Both the position numbers and the translations under genes were made by a program. DNA of 64,000 nucleotides, taken from contig NZ_QYUL01000005.1 in assembly GCF_003590795.1 (NCBI RefSeq), positions 1 to 64,000 on the forward strand, written 5' to 3'. Under the pieces are notes generated by a model. It made no database searches. It was given only the letters and a program-made list of their open reading frames with translations, and had not been told where the DNA came from. This DNA comes from Azospirillum cavernae (GTDB taxonomy: Bacteria; Pseudomonadota; Alphaproteobacteria; Azospirillales; Azospirillaceae). This document shows positions 17,786 through 26,600 of the stretch, piece after piece (the first letter of the stretch is position 1; the number at the start of each line of letters is the position of its first letter).

Positions 17786-17881
17786 GTCGGCCCTCGTGGC
17801 GCTCAGTGTCGGAACCCCCATGCTGTAGCACAGGCGCTGTTTCCGGTCACGCAAGCCGACATGGCTCGACCGGAGGAGCGA

Positions 17882-17960
17882 GGGTTTCGATTTCGAAAGG
17901 TATCCTTTGGTTGTTTTATAAATAAAATTCAACCAGAAAGAGCTTTCGACATCGAAACCC
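17882..17960. repeat. nested inverted repeat between parB and the SBP gene (candidate centromere or operator)
   Basis: Outer arms GGGTTTCGATTTCGAAAGG (17882-17900) and GCTTTCGACATCGAAACCC (17942-17960) are inverted copies. Each arm also contains its own palindrome TTTCGA-NN-TCGAAA (17885-17898 and 17944-17957). Inside, TGGTTG and CAACCA flank an AT-rich loop. It lies directly downstream of parB, where plasmid centromeres commonly sit, and also upstream of the orphan binding-protein gene. Confidence 0.55.
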
Positions 17961-17969
17961 CGCCATTCA

Positions 17970-18827
17970 TCAGAGGACGAGCAGACCGTCGATCCGATCC
18001 CGCAGCCGCTTCAACCGCTCCCGATGCTCCTGTTGCAAAGCGGCCTCAACCGTGCTGATCGCGTCCAAATCCCGGTCAATGCGGTTGATCGCCTTGCCCA
18101 GAAGCTGCAACGGTTCAGCGGCGGCCTTGGCTGGGGTCGGGCGGGCCGCCCGCACCGCGCTGACCGTCAAGCCTCCGGTCCGGGCGGATTGCCAGAGTTC
18201 GCGCGCACGCTCGATGTCGTCCATAAACGCCAGCTCGACCAGCGCCGACCGCGACACCAGATCGGGGTTGGCGCGGTAATCGGCCAGAATGTCATCGGGC
18301 AAGGACAGGACCTTCAGGCGCTTGGACACCTCGGCTTCGGAGCAGCCGACGGCGGCGGCGACTTCGACCTGGGTGTAGCCGTGCGCCTCGATCAATTGCG
18401 CCAACCCGCGCGCCAGATCGATGGCGTCCAAATCGACGCGCTGAACATTCTCGATCAGGGCGATTTCTTCGGGCTTGCCCTTGGTGATGATCGCCGGAAT
18501 CGTCAGTCTGTCCAGCAAGCGGAAAGCCCGCAACCGCCGCTCGCCCGCGACCAGCCGATACCGGCCCTTCTCCGCCGCCTCTTGCACCAAAACCGGCTGT
18601 TGCAGGCCATGACGGGCGATGGAGTCGGCCAGCGAGCGCAAGGCGTCTTCGTCGAACACGGTGCGCGGTTGGTCCGGGTTGGTGTCGATCGCCGACAGAT
18701 CGGCCTCGATCAATCGGGGCAGAACGCCGCTCAAGCCGAACATGCGGTCGGTTTCCGTGGCGAAGCCGGACTCCTTGGCCTGGAGCACCGTGGCCGCCGT
18801 CTGTCGGGTCAGCTTCTTAGGCGGCAT
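17970..18827 (-). CDS. parB: ParB/RepB/Spo0J-family partition protein
   Basis: A 285-residue centromere-binding CTPase-clamp protein. The N-terminal ParB/Srx domain has LSAIDTNPDQPRTVFDE, HGLQQPVLVQ, the GERRLRA nucleotide motif and ENVQRVDLDAIDLA. The central HTH (about residues 150-190: GYTQVEVAAAVGCSEAEVSKRL) contacts the centromere. The C-terminus is a charged dimerisation region. The start at ATG 18827 follows GGAGG by six bases; the upstream TTG at 18833 is less likely. It overlaps the end of parA by 11 bases, indicating translational coupling. With ParA it segregates this replicon. Confidence 0.93.
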   Translation of the reverse strand: MPPKKLTRQTAATVLQAKESGFATETDRMFGLSGVLPRLIEADLSAIDTNPDQPRTVFDEDALRSLADSIARHGLQQPVLVQEAAEKGRYRLVAGERRLRAFRLLDRLTIPAIITKGKPEEIALIENVQRVDLDAIDLARGLAQLIEAHGYTQVEVAAAVGCSEAEVSKRLKVLSLPDDILADYRANPDLVSRSALVELAFMDDIERARELWQSARTGGLTVSAVRAARPTPAKAAAEPLQLLGKAINRIDRDLDAISTVEAALQQEHRERLKRLRDRIDGLLVL

Positions 18828-19839
18828 CGGCAACCTCCGGCAAACGGCCGCTGGCGCTCAGCAGGGCGGTGGCGATGGCGGCGTAGCTTTCGACGCCGGG
18901 CGCGCCAATGTCGGCGTCGAGCGTGATGACGTTCGCGCCCGCCGCCTGGGCGTAGATGGTGGCGCGCGGCACCGGCGGAAACACCCGGCGCTCATCGCCC
19001 CACAAGCGGCTGATGTCGTCCAGCGACGAACGGTCCTGGGTTTGGCGCGGGTTGTACATGGTGGGCAGAATGCCCAACACCGCCAAACGCGGATTCAGGC
19101 GGCGCTGGATCTTGCCGACCGTGTCGAGAAAGGCGCTGACCCCCAAAATGGCGTGCGGCTCGGCCTGGCACGGCACCAGAACAAAATCGGCGGCGGTCAG
19201 AGCGTTGATGGTGACGGCGCCGAGATTGGGAGCGCAGTCGATCACCACCACATCGTAACGCGCCTTCACCCCATCCAGAATCTCCGCCAGCGCGGTTTGG
19301 GCGTTGGTCAGATTGCCCGGCAATTCGGTGTCGGCGCTGGCCAGCGCGATGCTCGACGGCACCACGTCCAGCCCTGGCACGCTGGTCGGCAAAATGATGT
19401 CCGCAAGCCCGGTCTTGCCCATCAGGGCGTGATACAAGACCTTGCCCGCTTCGGTCAGGGCCACGACGTCGGCTTGCGGCACGCCGACATGCACGGTGGC
19501 GTTGCCCTGCGGATCGGCGTCCACCAGCAGCACTCGGTTGCCCGCCCGCGCCAGAATGAAGGCCAGATTGATCGAGGTGGCGGTCTTGGCCGTCCCCCCC
19601 TTTTGCAAGCCGATGGCGATGGTGGTGCCCCGGCGCGGCTCCGTCGTTTCCGGCTGCTCCAGCGCCAGCAACAGCAAACGGCCCAGAACGTCGCGCGGCA
19701 GGGCCTCCTTGCCGGTCTCCCATTTGCTTAAGCGTTGCTTGTCGTACTTGCGGCCGGTCATTTCGTTGACGAAGGCCGCCATTTGCGTTTGGGTCAGGCC
19801 GCGCCGTTCCCGCAACGCTTTCAATTCCTCACCCGTCAC
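18817..19839 (-). CDS. parA: ParA-family partition ATPase with N-terminal HTH
   Basis: A 340-residue type Ia ParA. Residues 1-60 are an XRE-like helix-turn-helix (LKALRERRGLTQTQMAAFVN...RLSKWETGKEALPRD), followed by a deviant Walker A KGGTAKT (80-86), LLVDADPQGNAT (A') and Walker B DVVVIDCAPNLG. Large ParAs of this type repress their own operon through the HTH. The start is GTG 19839: GGAGGG (19851-19846 on the minus strand) lies six bases upstream. An in-frame ATG at 19881 lacks such a site. The gene lies between the initiator gene and parB. Confidence 0.93.
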   Translation of the reverse strand: MTGEELKALRERRGLTQTQMAAFVNEMTGRKYDKQRLSKWETGKEALPRDVLGRLLLLALEQPETTEPRRGTTIAIGLQKGGTAKTATSINLAFILARAGNRVLLVDADPQGNATVHVGVPQADVVALTEAGKVLYHALMGKTGLADIILPTSVPGLDVVPSSIALASADTELPGNLTNAQTALAEILDGVKARYDVVVIDCAPNLGAVTINALTAADFVLVPCQAEPHAILGVSAFLDTVGKIQRRLNPRLAVLGILPTMYNPRQTQDRSSLDDISRLWGDERRVFPPVPRATIYAQAAGANVITLDADIGAPGVESYAAIATALLSASGRLPEVADAA

Positions 19840-19926
19840 CCCGCACCCTCCTGCGCCATCGGTTGGCGCAGAGCCTAGCAAGTCGTCGCCACTCCGGCAA
19901 CTGGTGTCTACTGGCGAAGGATGCGA

Positions 19927-20874
19927 TCAGACCGTCTCGTCATACTCGACCTTGGGGACGTCGATCCAGGATGGGGCTGGGCCATTGTCCTTGCGCCAGA
20001 ACAGCACCGGCAAATCGGCGTTCAGCACCCGCCCCAACACCGCGCCGCGCGCCTTCATGGTTTCCTTGTATTCGGCGGCGTCGATGATCCGCACGCCATA
20101 GCCGGGAATTCGGCCTGTCTCCAGCACCGGCCCCAACGCGTTCTTGAACTTGCGCAGGTCGTTGTCGGAGCCAACCCGTTTGCGCAGCGGCTCCAGCGCC
20201 ATCCAAAAGCCGCTGCCCCGCGCCAGATGCGCGCGGGCGATCTCATAAAGCCGCTTCTCCACCGGCTTCAGGGCGAAATACTGATCGTCGTAGGTCAGCA
20301 GATTGTAGCCCAGAGCGGCGCGCGCCACCCAGCCCGACAAGGTCAGCTTCAGCCCGCGCACCGCGCGTTCGCCGTCCTTCTTGCGCTGGTACAGCAGCTT
20401 GTAATCGGAAATCCACGAGAAGGCGCCGCTTTCGCCCTCGCCGCCGGTCTCCAGATTGGTTTTGATCTGGGTGCCTTGCAACCGCTCCAGCGCGCCTTCG
20501 ATCTTGTCATAAGCGCTGCCGCCCGCCGTCTTGCCGACGATGCGTTGCAGATCGCTGGTGGTGAAGTGCAACTCCCCCATCTTGGCGGTGGCCTTGCCCT
20601 GGTCCATCTTCTCGCGCAGCAGAGAGATGGCGTAGAGCAGCACCGCCTTGTCCCAAATCGTCGCGACGCCGACGTTTTTCGGCGCGCGCACTTCGATCCG
20701 CACCTTGCCGTCATCATAGGTCGCCAACGCCTCGACCTTGTCCTTCGACAAGCCGAACAGGCTGTAGACCATCATGTGGCGGTCGTTCTGAACATCGCCG
20801 GTCAGCGGGGAGTCGAGCCGCAAAGCCAGTTGAAGTGGGCGTTCAAGAAGCTCGGCGTTGATGCTGTCATCCAT
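19927..20874 (-). CDS. repA: plasmid replication initiator RepA (RPA-type)
   Basis: A 315-residue initiator of the alphaproteobacterial replication-initiator-A type. Features are the winged-helix-like region DRHMMVYSLFGLSKDK, the conserved YDDGKVRIEV and GVATIWDKAVLLYAIS stretches, LHFTTSDLQRIVGKT, and FALKPVEKRLYEIARAHLARG. It binds iterons to open the origin. GGAGAG six bases before ATG 20874 supports the start. Three iterons lie 119-290 bases upstream and could give autoregulation. It shares its strand and order with parA and parB. The family identity is my recognition from sequence and should be confirmed with a profile search. Confidence 0.87.
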   Translation of the reverse strand: MDDSINAELLERPLQLALRLDSPLTGDVQNDRHMMVYSLFGLSKDKVEALATYDDGKVRIEVRAPKNVGVATIWDKAVLLYAISLLREKMDQGKATAKMGELHFTTSDLQRIVGKTAGGSAYDKIEGALERLQGTQIKTNLETGGEGESGAFSWISDYKLLYQRKKDGERAVRGLKLTLSGWVARAALGYNLLTYDDQYFALKPVEKRLYEIARAHLARGSGFWMALEPLRKRVGSDNDLRKFKNALGPVLETGRIPGYGVRIIDAAEYKETMKARGAVLGRVLNADLPVLFWRKDNGPAPSWIDVPKVEYDETV

Positions 20875-20992
20875 CTCAATCTCTCCACGACACGCGGATC
20901 GCGCGCGACGGCCCGGTGTCCCAACTCATCCTGTCTGAGTGCGTGGTTCATCATTGACCACCGCGCCGTCCGGTTCCACTGCTGCGGCTCAA

Positions 20993-21165
20993 ACGTCGTC
21001 GTTCTGCCGAAAGATTCCCGCGATCCCCTGGCTTTCCACCAGCGCCGCCGCCGCCAATGTCGCCGTTCTGCCAGTTTTTGAGGGGAGAGCACCGCAATCC
21101 GCCTTTTCCACCTCGGTTTGCCCCTGCTTTTCCAACCCGTCCGAACGTCTCTGTTCTGCCGGAGG
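20993..21165. repeat. origin iterons, left array (three copies, inverted)
   Basis: Three copies of the reverse complement of TTCGGCAGAACGACGACGT at 20993-21016, 21057-21079 and 21145-21165, sharing the core GTTCTGCC at 21001, 21065 and 21153. They lie upstream of repA, so initiator binding here may also repress repA. Confidence 0.8.
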
Positions 21166-21185
21166 GGGCAGGGGAGGCCCCCTTG

Positions 21186-21228
21186 AGAATGACAATAACT
21201 TATTGATTTTATTGTATTTTCATTAGGA
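21186..21228. other. AT-rich core of the replication origin (candidate unwinding element)
   Basis: About 43 bases, of which roughly four in five are A or T (TAACTTATTGATTTTATTG and flanks), in a surround of about two-thirds GC. It sits between the inverted and direct iteron arrays, the usual site of strand opening. Possible DnaA-box-like TTTTCCACC at 21104-21112 is weak. Confidence 0.7.
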
Positions 21229-21273
21229 TCATCACCCGGCGTAGCTCCGGAAAGGGCGGAAACGCGGCATGGC

Positions 21274-21489
21274 ACTGGCAGAACAGCGACGTTTGCCCAA
21301 CGCGGGGCGAGTCCGATTCTCGTGCGAATCCGACGGCCTCATCGGAGACGGGGGGCCGCGAATCACCAATCATTCGGCAGAACGACGACACTTCCCTCTC
21401 CCATCACCCTGAAAGCCCGTCCGCGCGACGAAGAATCTTTCGGCGGAACAGCGACGTACGGGCCTGAATCATTCGGCAGAACGACGACC
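21274..21489. repeat. origin iterons, right array (four copies, direct)
   Basis: Four direct copies of the TTCGGCAGAACGACGACGT-type iteron at 21274-21293, 21373-21392, 21434-21457 and 21467-21489. The GGCRGAAC cores start at 21277, 21376, 21442 and 21475, so spacings are 99, 66 and 33 bases. An imperfect palindrome GTCCGATTC / GAATCCGAC (21311-21334) lies between the first two. Together with the left array and AT-rich core this is the replicon's origin. Confidence 0.8.
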
Positions 21490-21950
21490 TTCATCGGAAA
21501 ACCAGCCAAGAAAACACCGGATAACCATCTGTTTTTTCGAGATAAAATGGAGAATCGCCCGCCACCGCGTCGGGCCGTCCCGTTTTTCACCAAGATCGTG
21601 GACAGGGCGGCAACAGCGCGTACACAGTCCAGACTTGGGGTGAAAAGCCCCGTTTGAGGATTTTTGCGCCCACAGCGACGGCTGGCATCCCGCCGCCGTC
21701 CGCCGCGCGCAACAGGAGAGAGCAATGGCGTAACGGAGACCCATCTCCGAAAACACAAAAGGCCCAGATTGCTCTGGGCCCTTCGTGTCGGACGGAGGAG
21801 ACCGAGGGACACTCGATCACCCCACATCTGGCGGTTTGGCGACTCCATGATGGCAGGGCAGGCATCGAAAGCCAAGCGGATTCACCCGAGTCCGCTTCCG
21901 GGATCCTTTTGTCTCCGTCCCAAAGATTTGGAACGAGAGAGGGCTTGCCC
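21490..21950. other. leader region between the origin iterons and the DnaT-like gene
   Basis: About 460 bases without a supported protein gene. It contains a weak GGGG/CCCC hairpin at 21637-21651 followed by T-rich sequence, and a strong hairpin at 21761-21780. Its length and structured elements would allow a small regulatory RNA near the origin, but no promoter is certain. Confidence 0.4.
21747..21787 (-). terminator. strong hairpin terminator facing the origin
   Basis: GGCCCAGA (21761-21768) and TCTGGGCC (21773-21780) form an eight-base stem with a four-base loop. On the minus strand it is followed by TTTTGTGTTTT, a good U-tract, so it stops leftward transcription before the origin. The plus-strand side has only CTTCGTGTC. 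Confidence 0.6.
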
Positions 21951-22751
21951 ATGAGGCCGTACACGGAGCTGTACCGGCGTTGGATCGCTGTGCCTGGCCT
22001 CCACGCCGCCGACATCGCGGTTTTGTCCGCGCTTTACGCGCACGCGGACCCAAATGGCGTCTGCGCCGCCACGCAAGGCGAACTGGCCGAAGAGCTTGGC
22101 CAGAGTCGCGCCTGGATCAACGCCGTCCTGAAATCCCTGCAAGAGCCTGAGGTGGCTCTGGTCGCCGCGCGTCCACACCGTGGCTATCGCGGTTTTCTGT
22201 ACGTGTTGGCCAATATCGCCCCCGACAGCGACTGTCAGCGGGCTGACAGCGCAAGTCAGACAGCGAACATCTCCTTAGACTCAGAGAATCCTGAATCCTC
22301 CTTCTCCTCCCAGACGAGGGAGCGAGAGGCTTTGCCGTTCGATTGGACGCCGGAAGCGGTTGATCTCGATTGGGCGCGAAGCCAACGGCCTGACATTGAG
22401 CCGGACCGAGTCACACGCAAATTCGTCGCCTGGTGCCGCAAGGCGCATCAGCGCAACGGCTATCGGCCCAGCGATCCCAGCGCCGCCTGGAAACGCTGGA
22501 TCCTGCGGGAACTGGTCGCTCCCAACGACCCGATTTCCAACGACCTGACCGATCCGCAACCCACTCAACCCGCCGCCAGCGTTCGCCGCCGGAGTGCCCG
22601 CCATGACCACAGTCTCCCCCGCCCGTCCCTTGTCCCTGGAAAGCCGCACACCGCTGGACAGCGGCCTTTGGAACGGGGAGGCGCCGATGTGGTTGCCCGA
22701 AACCAGGACACCCTCGCCGCCCTCCGCGCTCGTCTCGCTTGCCCGGCTTGA
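21951..22751 (+). CDS. helix-turn-helix protein with DnaT-like C-terminal region (probable replicon replication accessory)
   Basis: A 266-residue protein. Residues 1-90 form a winged HTH (LHAADIAVLSALYAHADPNG, TQGELAEELGQSRAWINAVL). After a Ser-rich linker, residues about 125-190 resemble the DnaT/primosomal ssDNA-binding module: PFDWTPEAVDL, then RKFVAWCRKAHQRNGYRPSD and AAWKRWILREL. Such proteins help load helicase or primase. The position just beyond the iterons, transcribed away from them, fits that role. ATG 21951 follows GAGAGGGCTTGCCC. The last 149 bases overlap the next gene in another frame. The DnaT similarity is by eye and moderate. Confidence 0.7.
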   Translation: MRPYTELYRRWIAVPGLHAADIAVLSALYAHADPNGVCAATQGELAEELGQSRAWINAVLKSLQEPEVALVAARPHRGYRGFLYVLANIAPDSDCQRADSASQTANISLDSENPESSFSSQTREREALPFDWTPEAVDLDWARSQRPDIEPDRVTRKFVAWCRKAHQRNGYRPSDPSAAWKRWILRELVAPNDPISNDLTDPQPTQPAASVRRRSARHDHSLPRPSLVPGKPHTAGQRPLERGGADVVARNQDTLAALRARLACPA

Positions 22752-23553
22752 GGTCGTCGATCTGCGCTTTGAAACGCAGGATTTGACGCCGGATGAGTTG
22801 GGCGCTTTGGCGGATCGGGTGGATTCGGCGATTGATCGGTTGGTCCCGCCAATCGGGGCGGACAATGTGCTGATCGGCGTCGAGAAACTGGCCAGCCGCT
22901 TCCAGTTGGAATTGCCCGACGCCGCCCTTTTGGAGGCCGACATTCTGGTGATGGCCGACTGGCCGGCGGATCGCTGGATGGCCGCCTTCCGCCGGATCTG
23001 GGCGGACTTCCGCAGCGGCTGGAGCCGCTTTCCGAGCGTGGGCGATTTCCGCGCCGCGTTGGACGCCACGCCCGCCCCGGACGCCTCCCGCCAGATGGAC
23101 GACTTGCGCCGCCTGTCCTCCCGGCTTCGGCAGGAGCGGAGCTTGCGGACGCGCGCCTTGGAGCAGCGGCGGCGGATCCGCGAACGGGAGGAGGTTCTTT
23201 ATGGCCTTCCCACGCCCGAACGCCGGATCATGGTCGCAGAGGCCCCTTTGACAGACGCCCCGCAGGAATCGTCTGAACCCGAAACACGGATGGACCGCGC
23301 GCGTCCAACCCAGAGCGCGACGGTTTCGGCGTCCCGTTCTTCGCCCAAGACTGGGGAGAAGACGGGCGGAGCAGGGTCAGGACGAGACATTCGGTTGCCG
23401 GTGGCGCTCGAACCGCCGCCAATCCGCAACGCTGGGCGGTTCCGTGGCGTTCCCTGGGCATCCCCAGGCCGGATCCGGGGCGCGCGCCAAGAAAACGGGC
23501 GGATCCGGTTGCCCGAATCCGCCCAGGTCAAGAGAACCGCAACCGGAGTCTGA
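22603..23553 (+). CDS. hypothetical protein overlapping the DnaT-like gene
   Basis: A 316-residue protein that I do not recognise. Residues about 95-215 are helical and charged (MADWPADRWMAAFRRIWADF, SRFPSVGDFRAALDAT, LRRLSSRLRQERSLRTRALE), with a likely coiled coil near 170-205. The C-terminal 100 residues are low-complexity, Pro/Arg/Ser-rich. The WP...F...FPSVGDFRAAL pattern is reminiscent of phage-type helicase-loader/replication P-like C-terminal regions, which is only a hint. ATG 22603 follows GGAG by eight bases, placing the start inside the preceding gene (149-base overlap). The pair was probably kept together as an origin-linked module. Confidence 0.6.
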   Translation: MTTVSPARPLSLESRTPLDSGLWNGEAPMWLPETRTPSPPSALVSLARLEVVDLRFETQDLTPDELGALADRVDSAIDRLVPPIGADNVLIGVEKLASRFQLELPDAALLEADILVMADWPADRWMAAFRRIWADFRSGWSRFPSVGDFRAALDATPAPDASRQMDDLRRLSSRLRQERSLRTRALEQRRRIREREEVLYGLPTPERRIMVAEAPLTDAPQESSEPETRMDRARPTQSATVSASRSSPKTGEKTGGAGSGRDIRLPVALEPPPIRNAGRFRGVPWASPGRIRGARQENGRIRLPESAQVKRTATGV

Positions 23554-23618
23554 ACGTGCCTGAAAGACCCCGGCGCTTCAGAGAGGCCCGAAGGCCATCC
23601 GAACGGAGAAAGTCCGTG

Positions 23619-26600
23619 TTAGCCGGTGGTCAGCCCCCGGAGTTGCCGGTTGGCGACCGCCAGCATCGCCAGATCGATGGCGGGTTGGCCGCGCAGCTCG
23701 GACAGCAGCAACTCGACCCGTTCGACCAGTGGGCGACGGCGGGCGATCCAGGTGTCGACCGCCGCCGAATCCTCCGCTTCGCTTTCCAGAACGCGCAGGG
23801 TCAGGGCGCTTTGGTGGGCGAACAGATCATCGACGATGGCGGCGACGGCTTGCTTTTGCCAATGATTCTCCACCTTGGCCCCCGACGCGCGGTCACGCAG
23901 CCATTCCAGACCAAACCGGCGGCCCAGGCCGAAATAGACCGAGGCCACACCGGCGACGTCGCGCCCGCTTTTGGCGGCGATCCGCACCAGATCTGGGGCG
24001 GCGGCGAGGATTGGCAGGGCGGCCAAACGGCGGGCCACGGCGTCCGGGACGCCTTGCGCCACGCTGTCGGCCACCCGCGCGTCCAGCCTTGCGGCCTCTT
24101 CGTTGTCAAGGAAGCGGTCGAGGCCAGTCGCCAAAGCGACCAGGCCCGGTTGATAGGCGGCGACCTCGGCGGCCATGTCGAGCGGATGGGCGGCGTTCAC
24201 CAAGAACCACGCCACCGCGCGGTCCATCAACTGGACGGTTTCCAGGAACAGCGCCGTTTGCGCCGCCGCCGGGACGCGGTTGTCCAGCGCGTCGATGGCG
24301 GTCCACAGGTCGCGCAGGCCGAAGACCTCGCGGGTGATGGCGTAGGCGCGGGCGACGTCCGCCGGACCCAGGCCGGTCTTCTCCATCATCTCGCGGACGA
24401 AGGTCGGGCCGACGCGGTTGACCAGGCTGTTGGTCACTTGCGTGGCGACGATCTCGCGCTTCAGACGGTGGCGGGCGATGGCCTCGCCCTGGCTGTCCTG
24501 CAAGGGCTTGGGGAAATAGGCCAGCAAATCGCCCGCCATCGCCGGATCGTCGGGCAGGTCCGAGGCCAGCAGATCGTCGTACAGCGTGATCTTGGCGTAG
24601 GCCAGCAGCACCGCCAGCTCCGGCCGGGTCAGGCCGCGCCGTTCGGCCATCCGTTCGGCGAGATCCTCGTCGCTCGGCAGATACTCGATGGCGCGGTTCA
24701 GGCGACCGGCCTTTTCCAGCGTGCGGATGAAGCGGGCCTGCGCCTCCAGCAGCGCCGGGCCTTGCGCTTGCGCGATGGTCAGGGCTTGGGATTGCCGGTA
24801 ATTGTCGGCCAGAACCAGCCCCGCCACCTCGTCGGTCATCGCCGCCATCAGCACGTCGCGCTGTTTGGTCGTCATGTCGCCGCGCGCCACCACGTCGCCC
24901 AGCAGCACCTTGATGTTCACCTCATGGTCCGACGTGTCGACGCCCGCCGAATTGTCGATGGCGTCGGTGTTCAGCCGCACGCCCTGCCCATTGGCGCCAA
25001 AGCGGGCGGCCTCGATGCGGCCCCGCTGGGTCGCGCCCAGATTGGCCCCTTCGCCGATCACCGTGGCGCGGATGTCGCGGCCATCGACGCGCAGGGCGTC
25101 GGTCGCCTTGTCGCCCGCTTCGGCGTTGGTTTCGCCCGATTCCTTGATGTAGGTGCCGATGCCGCCGAACCACAGCAGATCGACCTTGGCCGTCAGCAGG
25201 CGGCGCATCAACTCGGCGGGGGCGATGTGCGTCGCCTCAATGCCAAAACAGGCGCGGACCTCCGGCGTCAACTCGACGCTTTTCAGCGAACGCTCGACGA
25301 TCATGCCGCCCTTGGACAGCAGCGCCCGATCATACTCGGCCCAAGAGGAGCGGGGCAGGGCGAACAGCCGCGCGCGCTCCGCCCAGCTCGCCGCCGGGTT
25401 GGGATCGGGGTCGAGGAAAATATGGCGGTGGTCGAAGGCGGCCAGCAGGCGGATGTGTTTGGACAGCAGCATGCCGTTGCCAAACACGTCGCCCGACATG
25501 TCGCCGACGCCGACCACGGTGAAGTCGGTGGTTTGGATGTCCAGCCCGGTTTCGCGGAAATGCCGCTTGACCGATTCCCACGCGCCGCGCGCGGTGATGC
25601 CCATCACCTTGTGGTCGTAGCCGACCGACCCGCCCGAGGCGAAGGCGTCGCCCAGCCAAAAGCCATGGTCGATGGACACGCCGTTGGCGATGTCGGAGAA
25701 GGTCGCCGTGCCCTTGTCGGCGGCGACCACCAGATAGGGATCGTCGCCGTCATGGCGCACCACGTCGGCGGGCGGCATCACCGAGCCGTCGGCGGTCAGA
25801 TTGTCGGTCAGATCAAGCAGACCGCGCATCAGCAGCTTGTAGCATTCGACGCCTTCGGCCTGGAACGCCTCGCGCCCAGCAGAGGCGGGCGGCGGGCGTT
25901 TGAGGACGAAGCCGCCCTTCGAGCCGACCGGGACGATCACCGTGTTCTTGACCATCTGGGCCTTCATCAGCCCCAGAATCTCGGTGCGGAAATCCTCGCG
26001 CCGGTCGGACCAGCGGATGCCGCCGCGCGCCACCTTGCCGCCGCGCAGATGGACGCCCTCCATGCGCGGGGAATAGACGAAGACCTCGACCCAGGGGCGG
26101 GGCAGGGGCAGCTCGTCAATCTGGCCGCTGTTGAACTTCAGCGACAGATAGGGCTTGGGCTGGCCATTCGGCAGGGTTTGGTAGGCGTTGGTGCGCAGCG
26201 TGGCGCGGACCAGCGTGACGAAGCGGCGCAGAATGCGGTCGTCGTCCAGATTGGTCACGGCGTCGAGCGCCGCGTCGATGGCCTCAAGGATCGGGGTCTC
26301 GTCGGCCCGGTTTTTCGGGTCGAAACGGGCGGCGAAGAGCTGGGCGATCAGGCGCGCGGTGTCGGGATGGGCGGCGAGCGTCGCCTCCACCGTGTCTTGC
26401 GCGTAGGCGAAGCGGGCTTGCTTGAGGAACTTGGCGTAGGCGCGCAGCACCACCACCTCCCGCGCCGTCAGTCCGGCCCGCAGGATCAGGCGGTTGAAAC
26501 CGTCATCCTCCATCCGGCCATCCCACACGGCGGCGAAGGCCTCTTGGAAGATCTCCTTCACTTGCGCGCAATCGACGGCGGCGCCGGTCTGGCTGCGGGC

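Noticed and set aside
17786..17969. Intrinsic terminator of parB in the nested inverted repeat
   Set aside because: The arms lack a U-tract immediately after the stem on the minus strand, and the double palindromes look more like protein-binding sites.
21104..21112. DnaA box TTTTCCACC in the origin
   Set aside because: One mismatch from a relaxed consensus and only a single clear copy; reported only as a weak possibility within the origin.
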